From UBA5336 sp964415675 (lineage in GTDB: Bacteria; Pseudomonadota; Alphaproteobacteria; Caulobacterales; Hyphomonadaceae), in the NCBI GenBank assembly GCA_964415675.1, contig CAYQBG010000003.1, positions 177,653-241,652 of the forward strand: 64,000 nucleotides of DNA. The letters are read 5' to 3'. Positions within the stretch are counted from its first letter, which is position 1. Each line of letters opens with the position of its first letter. The translations under genes and the position numbers were made by a program. Below the pieces are notes generated by a model that saw nothing but the letters and a program-made list of their open reading frames with translations, had not been told where the DNA came from and searched no databases. Shown here piece by piece: positions 26,224 through 35,826 of this stretch.

Positions 26224-27243
26224 ATGCCCGCGATGAACATGATCCAGGCGCTCAATGACGCGCTGGATATCAAACTGACAGATGATGAGCGCGTGCTCAC
26301 CTTCGGAGAGGATGTCGGCTATTTCGGCGGGGTCTTCGGCGTCACCCGCGGCCTGCAGGAGAAATATGGCACCGCGCGAGTCTTCGATGCGCCGATCAAT
26401 GAGGGCGCCATTGTCGCCATGGCGATGGGCATGGCCACAAATGGCATGCGCCCGGTCGCGGAAATCCAGTTCGCCGACTATATCTTTCCCGGCTTCGACC
26501 AGATCATTTCCGAGCTGACCCGCATCCGGTACCGCTCGGCCGGCCAGTACACCGCACCGGTCACGATCCGCACCCCGTGCGGCGGTGGGATCTATGGCGG
26601 CCAGACCCATTCGATGAGCCCGGAAGGCTTTTTCACACATATTCCCGGTCTGGTGACACTGATGCCGTCCAACCCCCATGACGCCAAGGGCCTGCTGATC
26701 TCCGCTATAGAAAGCGATGACCCGGTCATCTTTTTTGAACCGAAAAGGCTCTATAATGGCGCATTCGATGGCGATCCGAACAAGCCGCAGGCCTCCTGGA
26801 AGGAGCACCCGAAAGGCGAGGTGCCCGAAGGCCAATACACAGTGCCAATTGGCGTGGCCGATGTGGTGCGCGAGGGCTGCGAGGTGACTGTGATCGCCTA
26901 TGGGACAATGGTGCATGTCGCGGTCGCCGCGGCCGAAGCGCAGGGCGTCGATGCGGAGATCATCGACCTGCGCACGCTGGTGCCCTACGATATAGAGACA
27001 GTCGCCCGCTCGGTTGAGAAAACCGGCCGCTGCGTGATCCTGCATGAGGCGCCGCGCACCTCGGGCTTCGGGGCTGAACTGACCGCGCAGATCCAGGAAG
27101 ACTGTTTCTACCATCTCGAAGCGCCGGTCACGCGGGTGACCGGCTGGGACACGCCTTATCCGCACGCGCATGAATGGAGCTATTTTCCCGGACAGGAGCG
27201 CGTCGGCCGGGCCCTGAAAAAGCTCGTGGAGACGCCGGCATGA
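26224..27243 (+). CDS. bkdA2: Branched-chain 2-oxoacid dehydrogenase E1 beta subunit
   Basis: E1 beta completes the thiamine pyrophosphate active site of the decarboxylase. The 339-residue protein has the expected order: MNMIQALNDAL, FGEDVGYFGGVFGVT, INEGAIVAMAMG and PCGGGIYGGQTHS. The ATG at 26224 gives the canonical family N terminus; the frame is open upstream, with another ATG at 26155 inside the structured leader. It overlaps the E2 gene by four bases (ATGA at 27240). Confidence 0.95.
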   Translation: MPAMNMIQALNDALDIKLTDDERVLTFGEDVGYFGGVFGVTRGLQEKYGTARVFDAPINEGAIVAMAMGMATNGMRPVAEIQFADYIFPGFDQIISELTRIRYRSAGQYTAPVTIRTPCGGGIYGGQTHSMSPEGFFTHIPGLVTLMPSNPHDAKGLLISAIESDDPVIFFEPKRLYNGAFDGDPNKPQASWKEHPKGEVPEGQYTVPIGVADVVREGCEVTVIAYGTMVHVAVAAAEAQGVDAEIIDLRTLVPYDIETVARSVEKTGRCVILHEAPRTSGFGAELTAQIQEDCFYHLEAPVTRVTGWDTPYPHAHEWSYFPGQERVGRALKKLVETPA

Positions 27244-28514
27244 GTGACTACAAATTGCGCATGCCCGATGTCGGTGAAGGTGTCGTCGAGGCCGAGATTG
27301 TCGAATGGCATGTCAAACTCGGCGACATGGTTGAGGAAGACCAGGACCTTCTCGATGTGATGACCGACAAGGCAACGGTCGAGATTCCCTCACCGGTCTC
27401 CGGCAAGGTCACCGCTATCAATGGCGAAGCTGGCGATGTCATCGCGGTGGGCACGGAAATCCTTGTCATCGCTGTGGATGGCGAAGTTGATGACGCGGCT
27501 GACACGCCCCCGGCCGCAAGCGAACCCGCTCCGGCGCCAGAAAAAGCCGCCGAGCCTGAAAAGGCAGAATCTGCGGCCGCAGCAGCGACAGCGCAGGCCC
27601 CATCACCAGCCGCGCCTGCACCGACCAGCTCAGTCAAGGTGCTCGCCTCGCCAGCCGTGCGGGCGCGCGCACTCGAACTCGACATCGACCTTGATAACGT
27701 GCCGGGCTCAGGCCCGGCAGGCCGTGTCACTCGCCAGGATCTTGAGGACTTCCTCGCCGCTGGCGGGCGCATCGCCCAGCGTGCAGCCCCTGCAGCAGGC
27801 GCCGCCCGTGCCCCACGCACCGGTGTTCGCGAGGAGAAGGTGATCGGCCTGCGCCGCAAGATCGCGCAGAACATGGAAGCGGCCTGGTCAATCCCGATGA
27901 TCACCTATGTCGAGGAGGTGGACGTCACCGAGCTCGAAGCCCTGCGCAAATCGCTCAATGCCGAGCGCGCCGAGGGGCAAGCCAAGCTCACCCTGCTGCC
28001 CTTCCTCGCCACCGCAATGGCGCGCGCCCTGCACGAAGTGCCGCAGGCGAACGCCCATTATGACGCAGAAGCCGGCAAACTCACTACGATCGAGGCTGCT
28101 CATATCGGGATCGCCACGGCGACGGAAAAGGGCCTGATGGTCCCGGTCCTTCGCCATGCCGAGGCGATGGATGTCTGGCAGATGGCCGGCGAGATTGCAC
28201 GATTGTCACAGGCCGCCCGCGATGGCACCGCGAAGCGTAACGAGCTGTCGGGGTCTTCAATAACCATCACTTCGCTCGGCGCGATTGGCGGGATCGTGAC
28301 CACGCCGCTGATCAATGTGCCCGAAACCGCGATCATCGGTGTGAACAAGATCACCGAGCGCCCTGTCTTCGATGGTGCCGGCCGGGTGGTCCCGCGCCTG
28401 TTCATGAACCTCTCCTCCAGCTTCGACCACCGTATCGTCGACGGCCATGACGCGGCCCGGCTGATCCAGAAGATCCGCGCCCTGATGGAAAACCCGGCGC
28501 GTCTGTTCATGTGA
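27240..28514 (+). CDS. bkdB: Branched-chain 2-oxoacid dehydrogenase E2 (lipoyl acyltransferase)
   Basis: This 424-residue protein has one lipoyl domain (residues 1-80, lipoyl lysine K44 in MTDKATVE), a long alanine, proline and glutamate-rich linker (about 85-130), a peripheral subunit-binding domain (about 135-175) and the catalytic acyltransferase domain. The active-site H397 and D401 lie in DHRIVDGHDAAR. It transfers the acyl group from E1 to coenzyme A. A single lipoyl domain is usual for the branched-chain complex. It starts in an ATGA overlap with E1 beta. Confidence 0.95.
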   Translation: MSDYKLRMPDVGEGVVEAEIVEWHVKLGDMVEEDQDLLDVMTDKATVEIPSPVSGKVTAINGEAGDVIAVGTEILVIAVDGEVDDAADTPPAASEPAPAPEKAAEPEKAESAAAAATAQAPSPAAPAPTSSVKVLASPAVRARALELDIDLDNVPGSGPAGRVTRQDLEDFLAAGGRIAQRAAPAAGAARAPRTGVREEKVIGLRRKIAQNMEAAWSIPMITYVEEVDVTELEALRKSLNAERAEGQAKLTLLPFLATAMARALHEVPQANAHYDAEAGKLTTIEAAHIGIATATEKGLMVPVLRHAEAMDVWQMAGEIARLSQAARDGTAKRNELSGSSITITSLGAIGGIVTTPLINVPETAIIGVNKITERPVFDGAGRVVPRLFMNLSSSFDHRIVDGHDAARLIQKIRALMENPARLFM

Positions 28515-28522
28515 GTTCGAAA

Positions 28523-29950
28523 ATGACCAGATCCCTCACCTGCCACACCCTCGTCATCGGCGGCGGCCCTGGCGGATACCCGGCCGCGATCCGCGCCGGC
28601 CAGCTTGGGCTCGACACGATCCTTGTCGAGGGCGAGCGGCTTGGCGGGACCTGCCTCATTCGTGGCTGTATCCCGTCCAAGGCGATTATTCATGCCGCCG
28701 CAAAGGTCGACGAGATGCGCCAACACGCCAATGGCGCCAGCGAAATGGGCATTTCGCTCACCGCGCCGCCCGACATCGACATGAAACAGCTGCGCGCCTG
28801 GAAAGAGGGGATCGTCGACAAACTCTCGTCCGGCGTCGGCCAGCTCCTCAAGGCCGCGAAAGTGCGTCATGTCGAAGGCTGGGCGAACTTCTCGAATGCC
28901 AAGACCTGCACGGTGGCGACGAAAGACGGCCCGGTCGGGATCACTGCCGAAAATGTCGTCCTTGCCAATGGCTCGGTTGAGACCGAGCTGCCCTTCCTGC
29001 CCTTCGACGACCCTGACGTGATTTCCTCGACCGGCGCACTGGAACTTGAGACGCTCCCGGAAAACCTGGCGGTGGTCGGCGCAGGTTATATCGGGCTGGA
29101 ACTCGGCATCGCCTTTGCGCGGCTCGGCTCGAAAGTGACCTTCGTCGAAATGGGCGAGCAGATCCTGCCATCCTATGACAAGGAACTGACCCGCCCCGTT
29201 GCGCAATGGCTGAAGGCCAATCATGTAGAGGTGCATCTGCGCGCCAAGGCCACCGGCAAGGGCACGTCCAAAGGCAAGACGGTGCTGAAATTTGACGATG
29301 CAGACGGAAAGGCCCGGACAGTCCGCGCCGACAAGATTCTTGTCGCTGTCGGCCGGCACGCCCGCACGAAGGGCTGGGGCCTTGAAAACATGGCCGTCGA
29401 TATGGACGGGCCATTCGTGAAGGTGAACGAAAGGCTGGAAACCGCCATGCGCGGCGTCTATGCCATCGGCGACCTGACCGGGGAGCCCATGCTTGCCCAC
29501 AAGGCCACCGCGCAGGGCGAAGCGGCCGCAGAGGTCATCGCCGGTCGCAAGCGCGTCTTCGATCCGTGCGCCATCGCTGCAGTCTGTTTCACCGAACCGG
29601 AAATCGTGTCGGTTGGCCTGACACCTGACGAGGCGAAGCATGCGGGCGAGGAGGTGATTGTCGGCAAGTTCCCTATGGCGGCGTCTGGCCGGGCGCTGTC
29701 CATGCAGGCGGACATGAAAGGCTTTGTGCGCATCACCGCGCGAAAGAGCGATCATGTCATTCTTGGCCTTCATGCGGTCGGCACCCATGTCGCGGAGCTG
29801 TCAGGCGAGTTTGCACTCGCCATGGAGATGGGCGCGGTGCTCGAAGACATTGCGCACACGATCCATGTCCACCCGACCCTGACCGAAGCGACCCATGAAG
29901 CGAGCCTTACCGCCCTCGGCCACCCGGTCCATATCGCCGCCCCTCGCTGA
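28523..29950 (+). CDS. lpdA: Dihydrolipoyl dehydrogenase (E3)
   Basis: E3 reoxidises the lipoyl group and passes electrons to NAD+ through FAD and a redox disulfide. The 475-residue protein has the FAD loop VIGGGPGGYPAA, the redox pair C44 and C49 in GGTCLIRGCIPSK, the NAD loop GAGYIGLELG, and the C-terminal HPTLTEA with the catalytic histidine. It closes the bkd operon, so it likely serves that complex in particular. The ATG at 28523 is preferred over the GTG at 28511, which overlaps the E2 stop; neither has a strong ribosome site. Confidence 0.95.
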   Translation: MTRSLTCHTLVIGGGPGGYPAAIRAGQLGLDTILVEGERLGGTCLIRGCIPSKAIIHAAAKVDEMRQHANGASEMGISLTAPPDIDMKQLRAWKEGIVDKLSSGVGQLLKAAKVRHVEGWANFSNAKTCTVATKDGPVGITAENVVLANGSVETELPFLPFDDPDVISSTGALELETLPENLAVVGAGYIGLELGIAFARLGSKVTFVEMGEQILPSYDKELTRPVAQWLKANHVEVHLRAKATGKGTSKGKTVLKFDDADGKARTVRADKILVAVGRHARTKGWGLENMAVDMDGPFVKVNERLETAMRGVYAIGDLTGEPMLAHKATAQGEAAAEVIAGRKRVFDPCAIAAVCFTEPEIVSVGLTPDEAKHAGEEVIVGKFPMAASGRALSMQADMKGFVRITARKSDHVILGLHAVGTHVAELSGEFALAMEMGAVLEDIAHTIHVHPTLTEATHEASLTALGHPVHIAAPR

Positions 29951-30118
29951 GCCTGTTATGCGTCACCGCCTGCCGCAACAGACTTTCGCAAGCCAAGCCC
30001 GCCTCAAGCCTGAACCCGCTCCACCACAGCAAATAAGCTGAGTGTTCCAGCCACCCTTGCCATTTCCCCCCAATCCATGCCTCTTGGCGGGCTTGCAGGC
30101 ACTGAAAGGCAGGACAGT

Positions 30119-31414
30119 ATGGCAGGCGTGGTCGTCGTCGGCGCCCAGTGGGGCGATGAAGGCAAGGGCAAGATCGTGGACTGGATGTCCCACCGCGCCG
30201 ATGTGATCGTGCGCTTCCAGGGTGGACACAATGCCGGCCACACGCTCGTCATCGGCAACAAGACCTTCAAGCTTCATTTGTTGCCCTCCGGCGTGGTGCG
30301 CGGCGGCAAGCTGTCGGTCATCGGCAATGGCGTTGTTGTCGATCCCTGGCAGCTGCTTGACGAAGTCGAAGGCATGAACCGGGAAGGTGTCAAGCTTGGC
30401 CCTGACGACCTGATCGTGGCCGACAATGCCTGCCTGATCCTGCCCTGGCACAAGGATATCGATGCGGCCCGCGAGGGCGCGCTGGGCGATTCGAAGATCG
30501 GCACGACGAAGCGCGGGATCGGCCCGGCCTATGAAGACCGGGTCGGGCGCCGGGCCATCCGTGTCGCGGACCTGGCCGACCCGGCCGCGCTGGACCTGAA
30601 GATCGAGCGCCTGCTCGCCCATCACCGTCCCTTGCGTGCCGGTATAGGCCTGGATGAGCCCGATGGCCAAGCGCTCAAACAGAGCCTTATGGATATCGCT
30701 CCGCAAATCCTGCCCTACGCGCAGCCCGTCTGGAAAAAGCTCAGCGACAGCGTGCATCTGGGCCGCCGGATCCTGTTCGAAGGCGCACAGGGCGTGATGC
30801 TGGACGTGGATCATGGCACATACCCTTTCGTGACATCATCGAACGTGGTGGCGGGCAATGCGGCGGCCGGCAGCGGTGTCGGCCCGAACGCAATCTCCTA
30901 TGTCCTCGGCCTTGCCAAGGCCTATACCACCCGTGTCGGCGCCGGGCCCTTCCCGACCGAGCAGGACAATGAGACCGGGCGGCTTCTCGGCGAGCGCGGC
31001 CATGAGTTCGGAACGACGACGGGACGGGCGCGCCGTTGCGGCTGGTTTGATGCGGTCATGGTTCGACAGGCCTGCGCCACATCGGGCATAAATGGCCTCG
31101 CGCTGACCAAGCTCGACGTGCTCGACGGCATGGATGAAATCCGGGTGTGCACCGGCTATCGGCTCGGCGATGAGATACTGGACCATTATCCCGCCGGGAT
31201 GACTGATCAGGCCGCCGTCGAACCCATTTATGAGACATTGCCAGGCTGGAGCGCCTCCACCCGCGGGGCCCGCGAATGGGGCCAGCTGCCGGCCGAGGCA
31301 ATCAAATATGTCCGCCGTCTGGAAGAACTGGTCCGCTGCCCGGTTGCGCTGGTCTCGACCTCACCGGAGCGCGAGGATGTGATTCTCGTGCGCGACCCGT
31401 TTGCGGACTCCTGA
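30119..31414 (+). CDS. purA: Adenylosuccinate synthetase
   Basis: PurA joins IMP and aspartate using GTP, the first committed step to AMP. The 431-residue protein begins with the glycine-rich loop GAQWGDEGKGK and has the family stretches FQGGHNAGHT and ALTKLDVLDG. The ATG at 30119 has AGGA upstream and gives the standard N terminus; an in-frame ATG at 30077 would add 14 residues. The 168-base gap before it shows no clear promoter or terminator that I can see. Confidence 0.97.
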   Translation: MAGVVVVGAQWGDEGKGKIVDWMSHRADVIVRFQGGHNAGHTLVIGNKTFKLHLLPSGVVRGGKLSVIGNGVVVDPWQLLDEVEGMNREGVKLGPDDLIVADNACLILPWHKDIDAAREGALGDSKIGTTKRGIGPAYEDRVGRRAIRVADLADPAALDLKIERLLAHHRPLRAGIGLDEPDGQALKQSLMDIAPQILPYAQPVWKKLSDSVHLGRRILFEGAQGVMLDVDHGTYPFVTSSNVVAGNAAAGSGVGPNAISYVLGLAKAYTTRVGAGPFPTEQDNETGRLLGERGHEFGTTTGRARRCGWFDAVMVRQACATSGINGLALTKLDVLDGMDEIRVCTGYRLGDEILDHYPAGMTDQAAVEPIYETLPGWSASTRGAREWGQLPAEAIKYVRRLEELVRCPVALVSTSPEREDVILVRDPFADS

Positions 31415-31417
31415 GCC

Positions 31418-32323
31418 CTATTCAACGATATCGCTGACCGGCTGGTGGGCTTCGCGACGGCTTGAAAAACGGTGTTCGAAGGCGACCATCATGCAGGCCG
31501 CGATGATTACAAGGGCACCGGCATAAAGCTGCCAGGCCGGAACTTCGCCAAAGAAGATCCAGCCGAACAGCGCACTCCAGATCAGGGCCGTGTATTCAAG
31601 CGGGGCGATCTTCTGCGCCGGCGCGCGGGCATAGGCGAGCGTGAACAGCCACCAGATGGCCATGCCGAAAAACCCAAGTGCGGCAAGCACCGGCAGGTCA
31701 GCCAGTTCGGGCACCGGGTCGACTGCAATCAGCAGCGGCAGTCCGATCATGGCCGGCAGCACATTGGCCAGCATCAGGATCGTCAGCACGTCTTCCCGCT
31801 GGGCGCGCATCCGCAACATCACGACCGATGTCGCATAAGTCAGCGCCGACACGAGAACCGAGAGCGCGCCGACCAGCCGGTTGCCGTCTTGGGGCGCCGC
31901 ATTGGTCTCACCCGCAAGCGTCAGCGCCGCGCCGGCAAAGCCTATAATCGCCGCAGCCATGCTCACTTTCCCCCAGCGCTCGCCGAGCACGAGCCAGGCA
32001 ATGGGCGCAATCATCAGGGCTGCGGTGAACCCCATCACAGTGGCCTCGGCGAGCCCCAGCTGGGTCAGCGCGAAGAAAAATGTCAGCGCGGCGGTCAGGT
32101 GAATCACTCCGCGCAGCGTGTGAAACCGCCAGGCCTCCCAACTCGGCCAGGGCCGGCGCAGAGCCATGAAGATCGCGAAACTGTAGAGCCCGCCAAAGGC
32201 AAACCGCCAGACCGTGATCACCATCACATTGATGTCGCCGCTCAGATATTTCACGCACACATCAATGAGGCAGCCGCTGAGAACACCGAGGGCAGCAATC
32301 AGGACAGGTGAGGGCATACGCAT
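31418..32323 (-). CDS. EamA-family (drug/metabolite) transporter
   Basis: The 301-residue protein has about ten membrane helices in two EamA repeats, with the pattern VWRFAFGGLYSF and, at the end of the first repeat, APIAWLVLGERW. Its second repeat ends with LIWSALFGWIFFGEVP. It resembles the S-adenosylmethionine/RhaT-like branch of the superfamily, but the substrate cannot be read. The gene is tail to tail with purA, with only 3 bases between. Confidence 0.88.
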   Translation of the reverse strand: MRMPSPVLIAALGVLSGCLIDVCVKYLSGDINVMVITVWRFAFGGLYSFAIFMALRRPWPSWEAWRFHTLRGVIHLTAALTFFFALTQLGLAEATVMGFTAALMIAPIAWLVLGERWGKVSMAAAIIGFAGAALTLAGETNAAPQDGNRLVGALSVLVSALTYATSVVMLRMRAQREDVLTILMLANVLPAMIGLPLLIAVDPVPELADLPVLAALGFFGMAIWWLFTLAYARAPAQKIAPLEYTALIWSALFGWIFFGEVPAWQLYAGALVIIAACMMVAFEHRFSSRREAHQPVSDIVE

Positions 32324-32385
32324 GAGCCGAGCGAGTTCCAGCCCGCCCTGAAAAGGTCAAGACAAATTATCTCTGGGAGCGCCCG

Positions 32386-33222
32386 TCAGGCTGGTCCTGA
32401 AGCGACAGGCTCGCTTGGCTGCAACCGCCCGCCAATCCGGATGGGCTCAATCCGCCTGGCCAGTCCGGTAGCATCATCGGTTTCGACGAACACACCCGAC
32501 AGCGTGCCTTCACCAAGCGCCGGCTCATAGCGGCTGCCCGGCAGCTGTGTCTCGAACCGGTAGATAGAGTTTTCCTTCCGCATGCCGATGACACTGTCAT
32601 AATCGCCGCACATGCCGGCATCCGTCTGATAAGCGGTCCCCTTCTCCAGGATCATGGCATCGGCGGTCGGCACATGAGTGTGCGAGCCGACCACGAGGCT
32701 GGCCCGGCCATCGCAATAATGGCCCATCGCCATCTTTTCCGAAGTCGCCTCGCAATGAATATCGACAATCACCGCGTCACTGACCTGTTTCAGCGGAAAC
32801 TCCTTGAGCGCAGCATCGGCATGAGCAAACGGCGATTCGAGATTATCGCGCATGAAAACATTGCCCTGGAGGAGCGCAACGCCGACGCGCCGGCCATCCG
32901 AGGTCTCGAAAAGATTGGCGCCGCGGCCAGGCGCATTGGCGGGGGCGGGATAATTGCACGGTCGCAGGATCCGCGGTTCGCGTTCGATATGGACCAGCAT
33001 TTCGCGCTGGTCCCAGGCATGATCTCCCAGCGTCAGGCAATCGGCTCCAGCCGTAAAAAAATCCTCGGCAATCGACTGGGTGAGACCGAAACCGCCGGCT
33101 GCGTTTTCTGCGTTGAGCACGACGAAATCCAGCGACAGCCGAACCCTTACGCCAGGCAAGTGATCAATCACCGCCTGCCGTCCGGGCTTGCCGACGACGT
33201 CTCCAAAGAATGCCAGTCTCAT
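32386..33222 (-). CDS. YmdB-like (TIGR00282) metallophosphoesterase
   Basis: This 278-residue protein matches the TIGR00282 family: FFGDVVGKPGR at the start, LNAENAAGGFG, LGDHAWDQ and VGSHTHVPTAD supply the metal ligands. The Bacillus relative YmdB cleaves cyclic nucleotides in vitro; the role in alphaproteobacteria is not established. The family often neighbours yebC, which here lies 4.7 kb away. The start is the ATG at 33222, because the 25 residues read upstream of it overlap a terminator hairpin region and look random. Confidence 0.88.
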   Translation of the reverse strand: MRLAFFGDVVGKPGRQAVIDHLPGVRVRLSLDFVVLNAENAAGGFGLTQSIAEDFFTAGADCLTLGDHAWDQREMLVHIEREPRILRPCNYPAPANAPGRGANLFETSDGRRVGVALLQGNVFMRDNLESPFAHADAALKEFPLKQVSDAVIVDIHCEATSEKMAMGHYCDGRASLVVGSHTHVPTADAMILEKGTAYQTDAGMCGDYDSVIGMRKENSIYRFETQLPGSRYEPALGEGTLSGVFVETDDATGLARRIEPIRIGGRLQPSEPVASGPA

Positions 33223-33249
33223 GCCTAACGATATGAACCGGAGACGCAC

Positions 33250-33285
33250 AAAAGCAAAGCGCGCACCCGCCTGGCGGGTGCGCGC
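33250..33285 (-). terminator. Terminator of the acidic lipoprotein gene
   Basis: A perfect 12-base stem, GCGCGCACCCGC (33259-33270) with GCGGGTGCGCGC (33274-33285), has a 3-base loop. On the minus strand it is followed by TTTGCTTTTG. It lies just after the stop of the minus-strand gene at 33319. Confidence 0.75.
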
Positions 33286-33318
33286 AATGAGTTCCACAAG
33301 CTCCTAAGGCATATATGC

Positions 33319-34956
33319 CTAGTTTTCGTGCGTCGCGGAGAAACCCAGATAGGACTTGGTCAGCTGGCTCGGGTCTTCCATCGCGGCGATGGATTCCATC
33401 GACAATGGCTGTTCCGGTTTCAATGACAGCGTCAGCGTACCCGGCTCCTGCATGAAGCCCTGAATCGCAGTCACCGCATCATTGACGATTTCCATATCGA
33501 CACCGCTTTCTGCGGCCATCATCGGTGCCATGGATGTCATCGCGATCACCTGGGTGCGCAGCTGTGCAGGATCCTCGCCGGATTGGGCGGCGGCCAGGTT
33601 GAATAGCCGGTCGACCATCGAATCATCGGTCAGCTGAAGCGTGAAACCATGCAGTTTCAGCTTGGAGACAGCCTCCTGCATCATCTGCTCGTCTGGCTCG
33701 CCGCCATCCATCATATCCTCGAAATCCATTCCGGCGAATGACTTGGCATAGGCACTATAGCCTTCAACCTCGCCGCCCAACCGCATCTCGAAACCATCCT
33801 TCAGCTTGAAATAGTTGCTGCCGGCTTCAAGGCTTATCGTATCGGTTTCGGGGTCATAGTTCGAAACGCCCGCACCGGAGAGTTCAAGGGCTTCATAGCC
33901 CACCATGCCGAGCGCGCCGGCCAGTTGACTTCCCGGCTCACCGCCTTCGGCATCCGCCCTGAGCGTCATCTTGTAAGGCTGGGTGACATATTTCACTGGC
34001 TGGCCGTCAGCATTGCGCTCGATCGAGGCATTGAGACTGGGCATGGCGAAATTTATTCCGCCCGCATTAAATGCCAGATCATCGATGATGACGCTGTCAT
34101 AGCCCGGATCCATCGGGTTTTCATACATCGCCGACATTACCGCAGCGGCCATTTCCTCTTCGTCGCCGGCATTGTTGCGCATGGCTTCGAGGAAATTGAT
34201 ATTCGCGCCCACCAGGTTCATTGAACCGAGCTTCATGTCGAAGGGCACATCGTCTGCCATGCCGTCGAGCTTGATCCCGCTGATCGCGGCAACGGCCATT
34301 TCATCAGCATTGACGCCGCCAAGCTCGATGGAATCGAGTGAGAAGCTCACATCGTCGCCATTGTCCTCGATCTGCATATCGATATCGGAGACGTTCCAGC
34401 GATCGAAGGACAGATCTTCACCTGCCGGGAACGGGCCGGGCTCGCCCTGGCCGTTCAGGCTGGCAACCCAGGCCGCAAGCGCGGGCGACGGATTGATCAG
34501 CTCCATGCCGCCAATGGTGATCTCACCTTGGCTGTCTTCATTTTCGCCCGGTGTAATCGTGATGCCCGACAGGCTGAGCTTGGCGAAGCTGGCCCCGGCA
34601 TCAGTCATGTCGAGGCCGTCAAACGTCATTTCGGCGATCGTGAAGCTGGTATCCTCGTCCGGTACAGTGAAGGTCAGATTGTCGAAGCTCGCACCAGCGC
34701 CATCAGTGTTGCTACCCGCAAAGTCCAGCCGGCCCGCGCCTGAGGTGTCCAGCGACATGGCGGCCAGCGCATCAGAGGCTTCCGAAGCATCGCCCTTGCG
34801 CAGGGTGATCTTGCCCAGATCCTCCATCGCATTCTCGGCACTCTTGACGGCGGCTTCGCCGGCACCGGCGATGTCTTTGCTGACATCGCCATTGTCTTCG
34901 CCGCCGCAGGCGGCGAGGAGCGCGATGGCCGCTGCGCTTAAAAACAGATGTTTCAT
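33319..34956 (-). CDS. Large acidic lipoprotein of unknown function
   Basis: The 545-residue protein starts with a classical lipoprotein signal (MKHLFLSAAAIALLAAC, lipobox LAAC) followed by GGEDNGD. The mature part is very acidic, rich in D, E, G, S and M, and poor in cysteine, with many short alternating segments (for example FDNLTFTVPDEDTSFTIAEMTFDGLDM) that suggest repeated beta strands. A later part has helices (about 420-530) ending in SYLGFSATHEN. I do not recognise a named family. It is monocistronic with its own terminator, so it is probably well expressed at the cell surface or outer membrane. Confidence 0.75.
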   Translation of the reverse strand: MKHLFLSAAAIALLAACGGEDNGDVSKDIAGAGEAAVKSAENAMEDLGKITLRKGDASEASDALAAMSLDTSGAGRLDFAGSNTDGAGASFDNLTFTVPDEDTSFTIAEMTFDGLDMTDAGASFAKLSLSGITITPGENEDSQGEITIGGMELINPSPALAAWVASLNGQGEPGPFPAGEDLSFDRWNVSDIDMQIEDNGDDVSFSLDSIELGGVNADEMAVAAISGIKLDGMADDVPFDMKLGSMNLVGANINFLEAMRNNAGDEEEMAAAVMSAMYENPMDPGYDSVIIDDLAFNAGGINFAMPSLNASIERNADGQPVKYVTQPYKMTLRADAEGGEPGSQLAGALGMVGYEALELSGAGVSNYDPETDTISLEAGSNYFKLKDGFEMRLGGEVEGYSAYAKSFAGMDFEDMMDGGEPDEQMMQEAVSKLKLHGFTLQLTDDSMVDRLFNLAAAQSGEDPAQLRTQVIAMTSMAPMMAAESGVDMEIVNDAVTAIQGFMQEPGTLTLSLKPEQPLSMESIAAMEDPSQLTKSYLGFSATHEN

Positions 34957-35037
34957 TTGTCGATCCCCAGTTTCGTGGTGACGTTTCAGGTATTGTGGTG
35001 AAGTCCTACACTTACCTCAAGGCGATTCGGGTTTAAC

Positions 35038-35757
35038 ATGTTCCGTGAGAATGGCCAGAAAATGGCGTTGAGAACAGCAGACGGTCTCGAAGTGACCGTT
35101 CGTGTCGAGGTCAATCCGCGCGCCCGGCGCCTGATCCTGCGTCTGGATGAGCGTAATCGCGAAGCCGTGGCCGTCGCCCCCCATCCCCGCCAGATCCCCG
35201 CAGCGGTCGCCTTCGCCGCCGAGCGCGTGGACTGGATTGCCAGCCGGCTCGCCGCAACGCCGGAGCCGGTGCATTTTCTTCCAGGCGGAGTATTTCCGCT
35301 TCGCGGCGAGCCGTGCCGCCTCAGCCTCGACGGGCCGGGACGGATCGCGCGGCTGGTCACCGAACCGACCCTGACACTCAGCGCGCCCGGCGCGCCCGAG
35401 ACATTCGGCGCGCGCGTCAACCGCTATCTTCGCAAGGCGGCCATTTCGGACATTTCAGACGCGGTGCAGCGCCATGCGGAAACCCTCAACGTCTCAATCC
35501 AGCGAATAACAGTGAAGGACACGCGCTCGCGCTGGGGCTCATGCAGCCATGACGGGCGATTGTCCTTTTCCTGGCGCCTCATCTGCGCGCCGCCCGATGT
35601 TCTCGACTATGTGGCGGCCCACGAAGTGGCCCACCGGATTGAGATGAACCACTCTGCGGCCTTCTGGGCACAAGTCGCGCATTGCCGCCCCGACTGGAAA
35701 CGCCAAAGGGACTGGCTGCGCAAACACGGGCCGGAACTGCACGCTATCGGTAGCTGA
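35038..35757 (+). CDS. YgjP-like zinc metallopeptidase (DUF45)
   Basis: This 239-residue protein belongs to the YgjP/DUF45 family of SprT-related metallopeptidases. The motif DTRSRWGSCS (161-170) precedes the zinc site H195-E-x-x-H199 in AAHEVAHRIEMNH, with H205 as the third ligand. No signal peptide is seen, so it is cytoplasmic. In vivo substrates are unknown to me. The start at 35038 is uncertain; an in-frame ATG at 35062 also fits, and neither has a strong ribosome site. Confidence 0.88.
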   Translation: MFRENGQKMALRTADGLEVTVRVEVNPRARRLILRLDERNREAVAVAPHPRQIPAAVAFAAERVDWIASRLAATPEPVHFLPGGVFPLRGEPCRLSLDGPGRIARLVTEPTLTLSAPGAPETFGARVNRYLRKAAISDISDAVQRHAETLNVSIQRITVKDTRSRWGSCSHDGRLSFSWRLICAPPDVLDYVAAHEVAHRIEMNHSAAFWAQVAHCRPDWKRQRDWLRKHGPELHAIGS

Positions 35758-35759
35758 TC

Positions 35760-35788
35760 TTGCGCACGGCGAGCGCCTTGCCTAGGTT
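35760..35788 (+). promoter_or_regulatory. Weak promoter candidate for ilvA
   Basis: TTGCGC (35760-35765) and TAGGTT (35783-35788) are spaced by 17 bases, and transcription would begin about 30 bases before the ilvA start. Both hexamers deviate from consensus. Confidence 0.3.
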
Positions 35789-35826
35789 CGCCCGCTTCCA
35801 GCCAACACCAGCGCCGAGCGTGCCCG

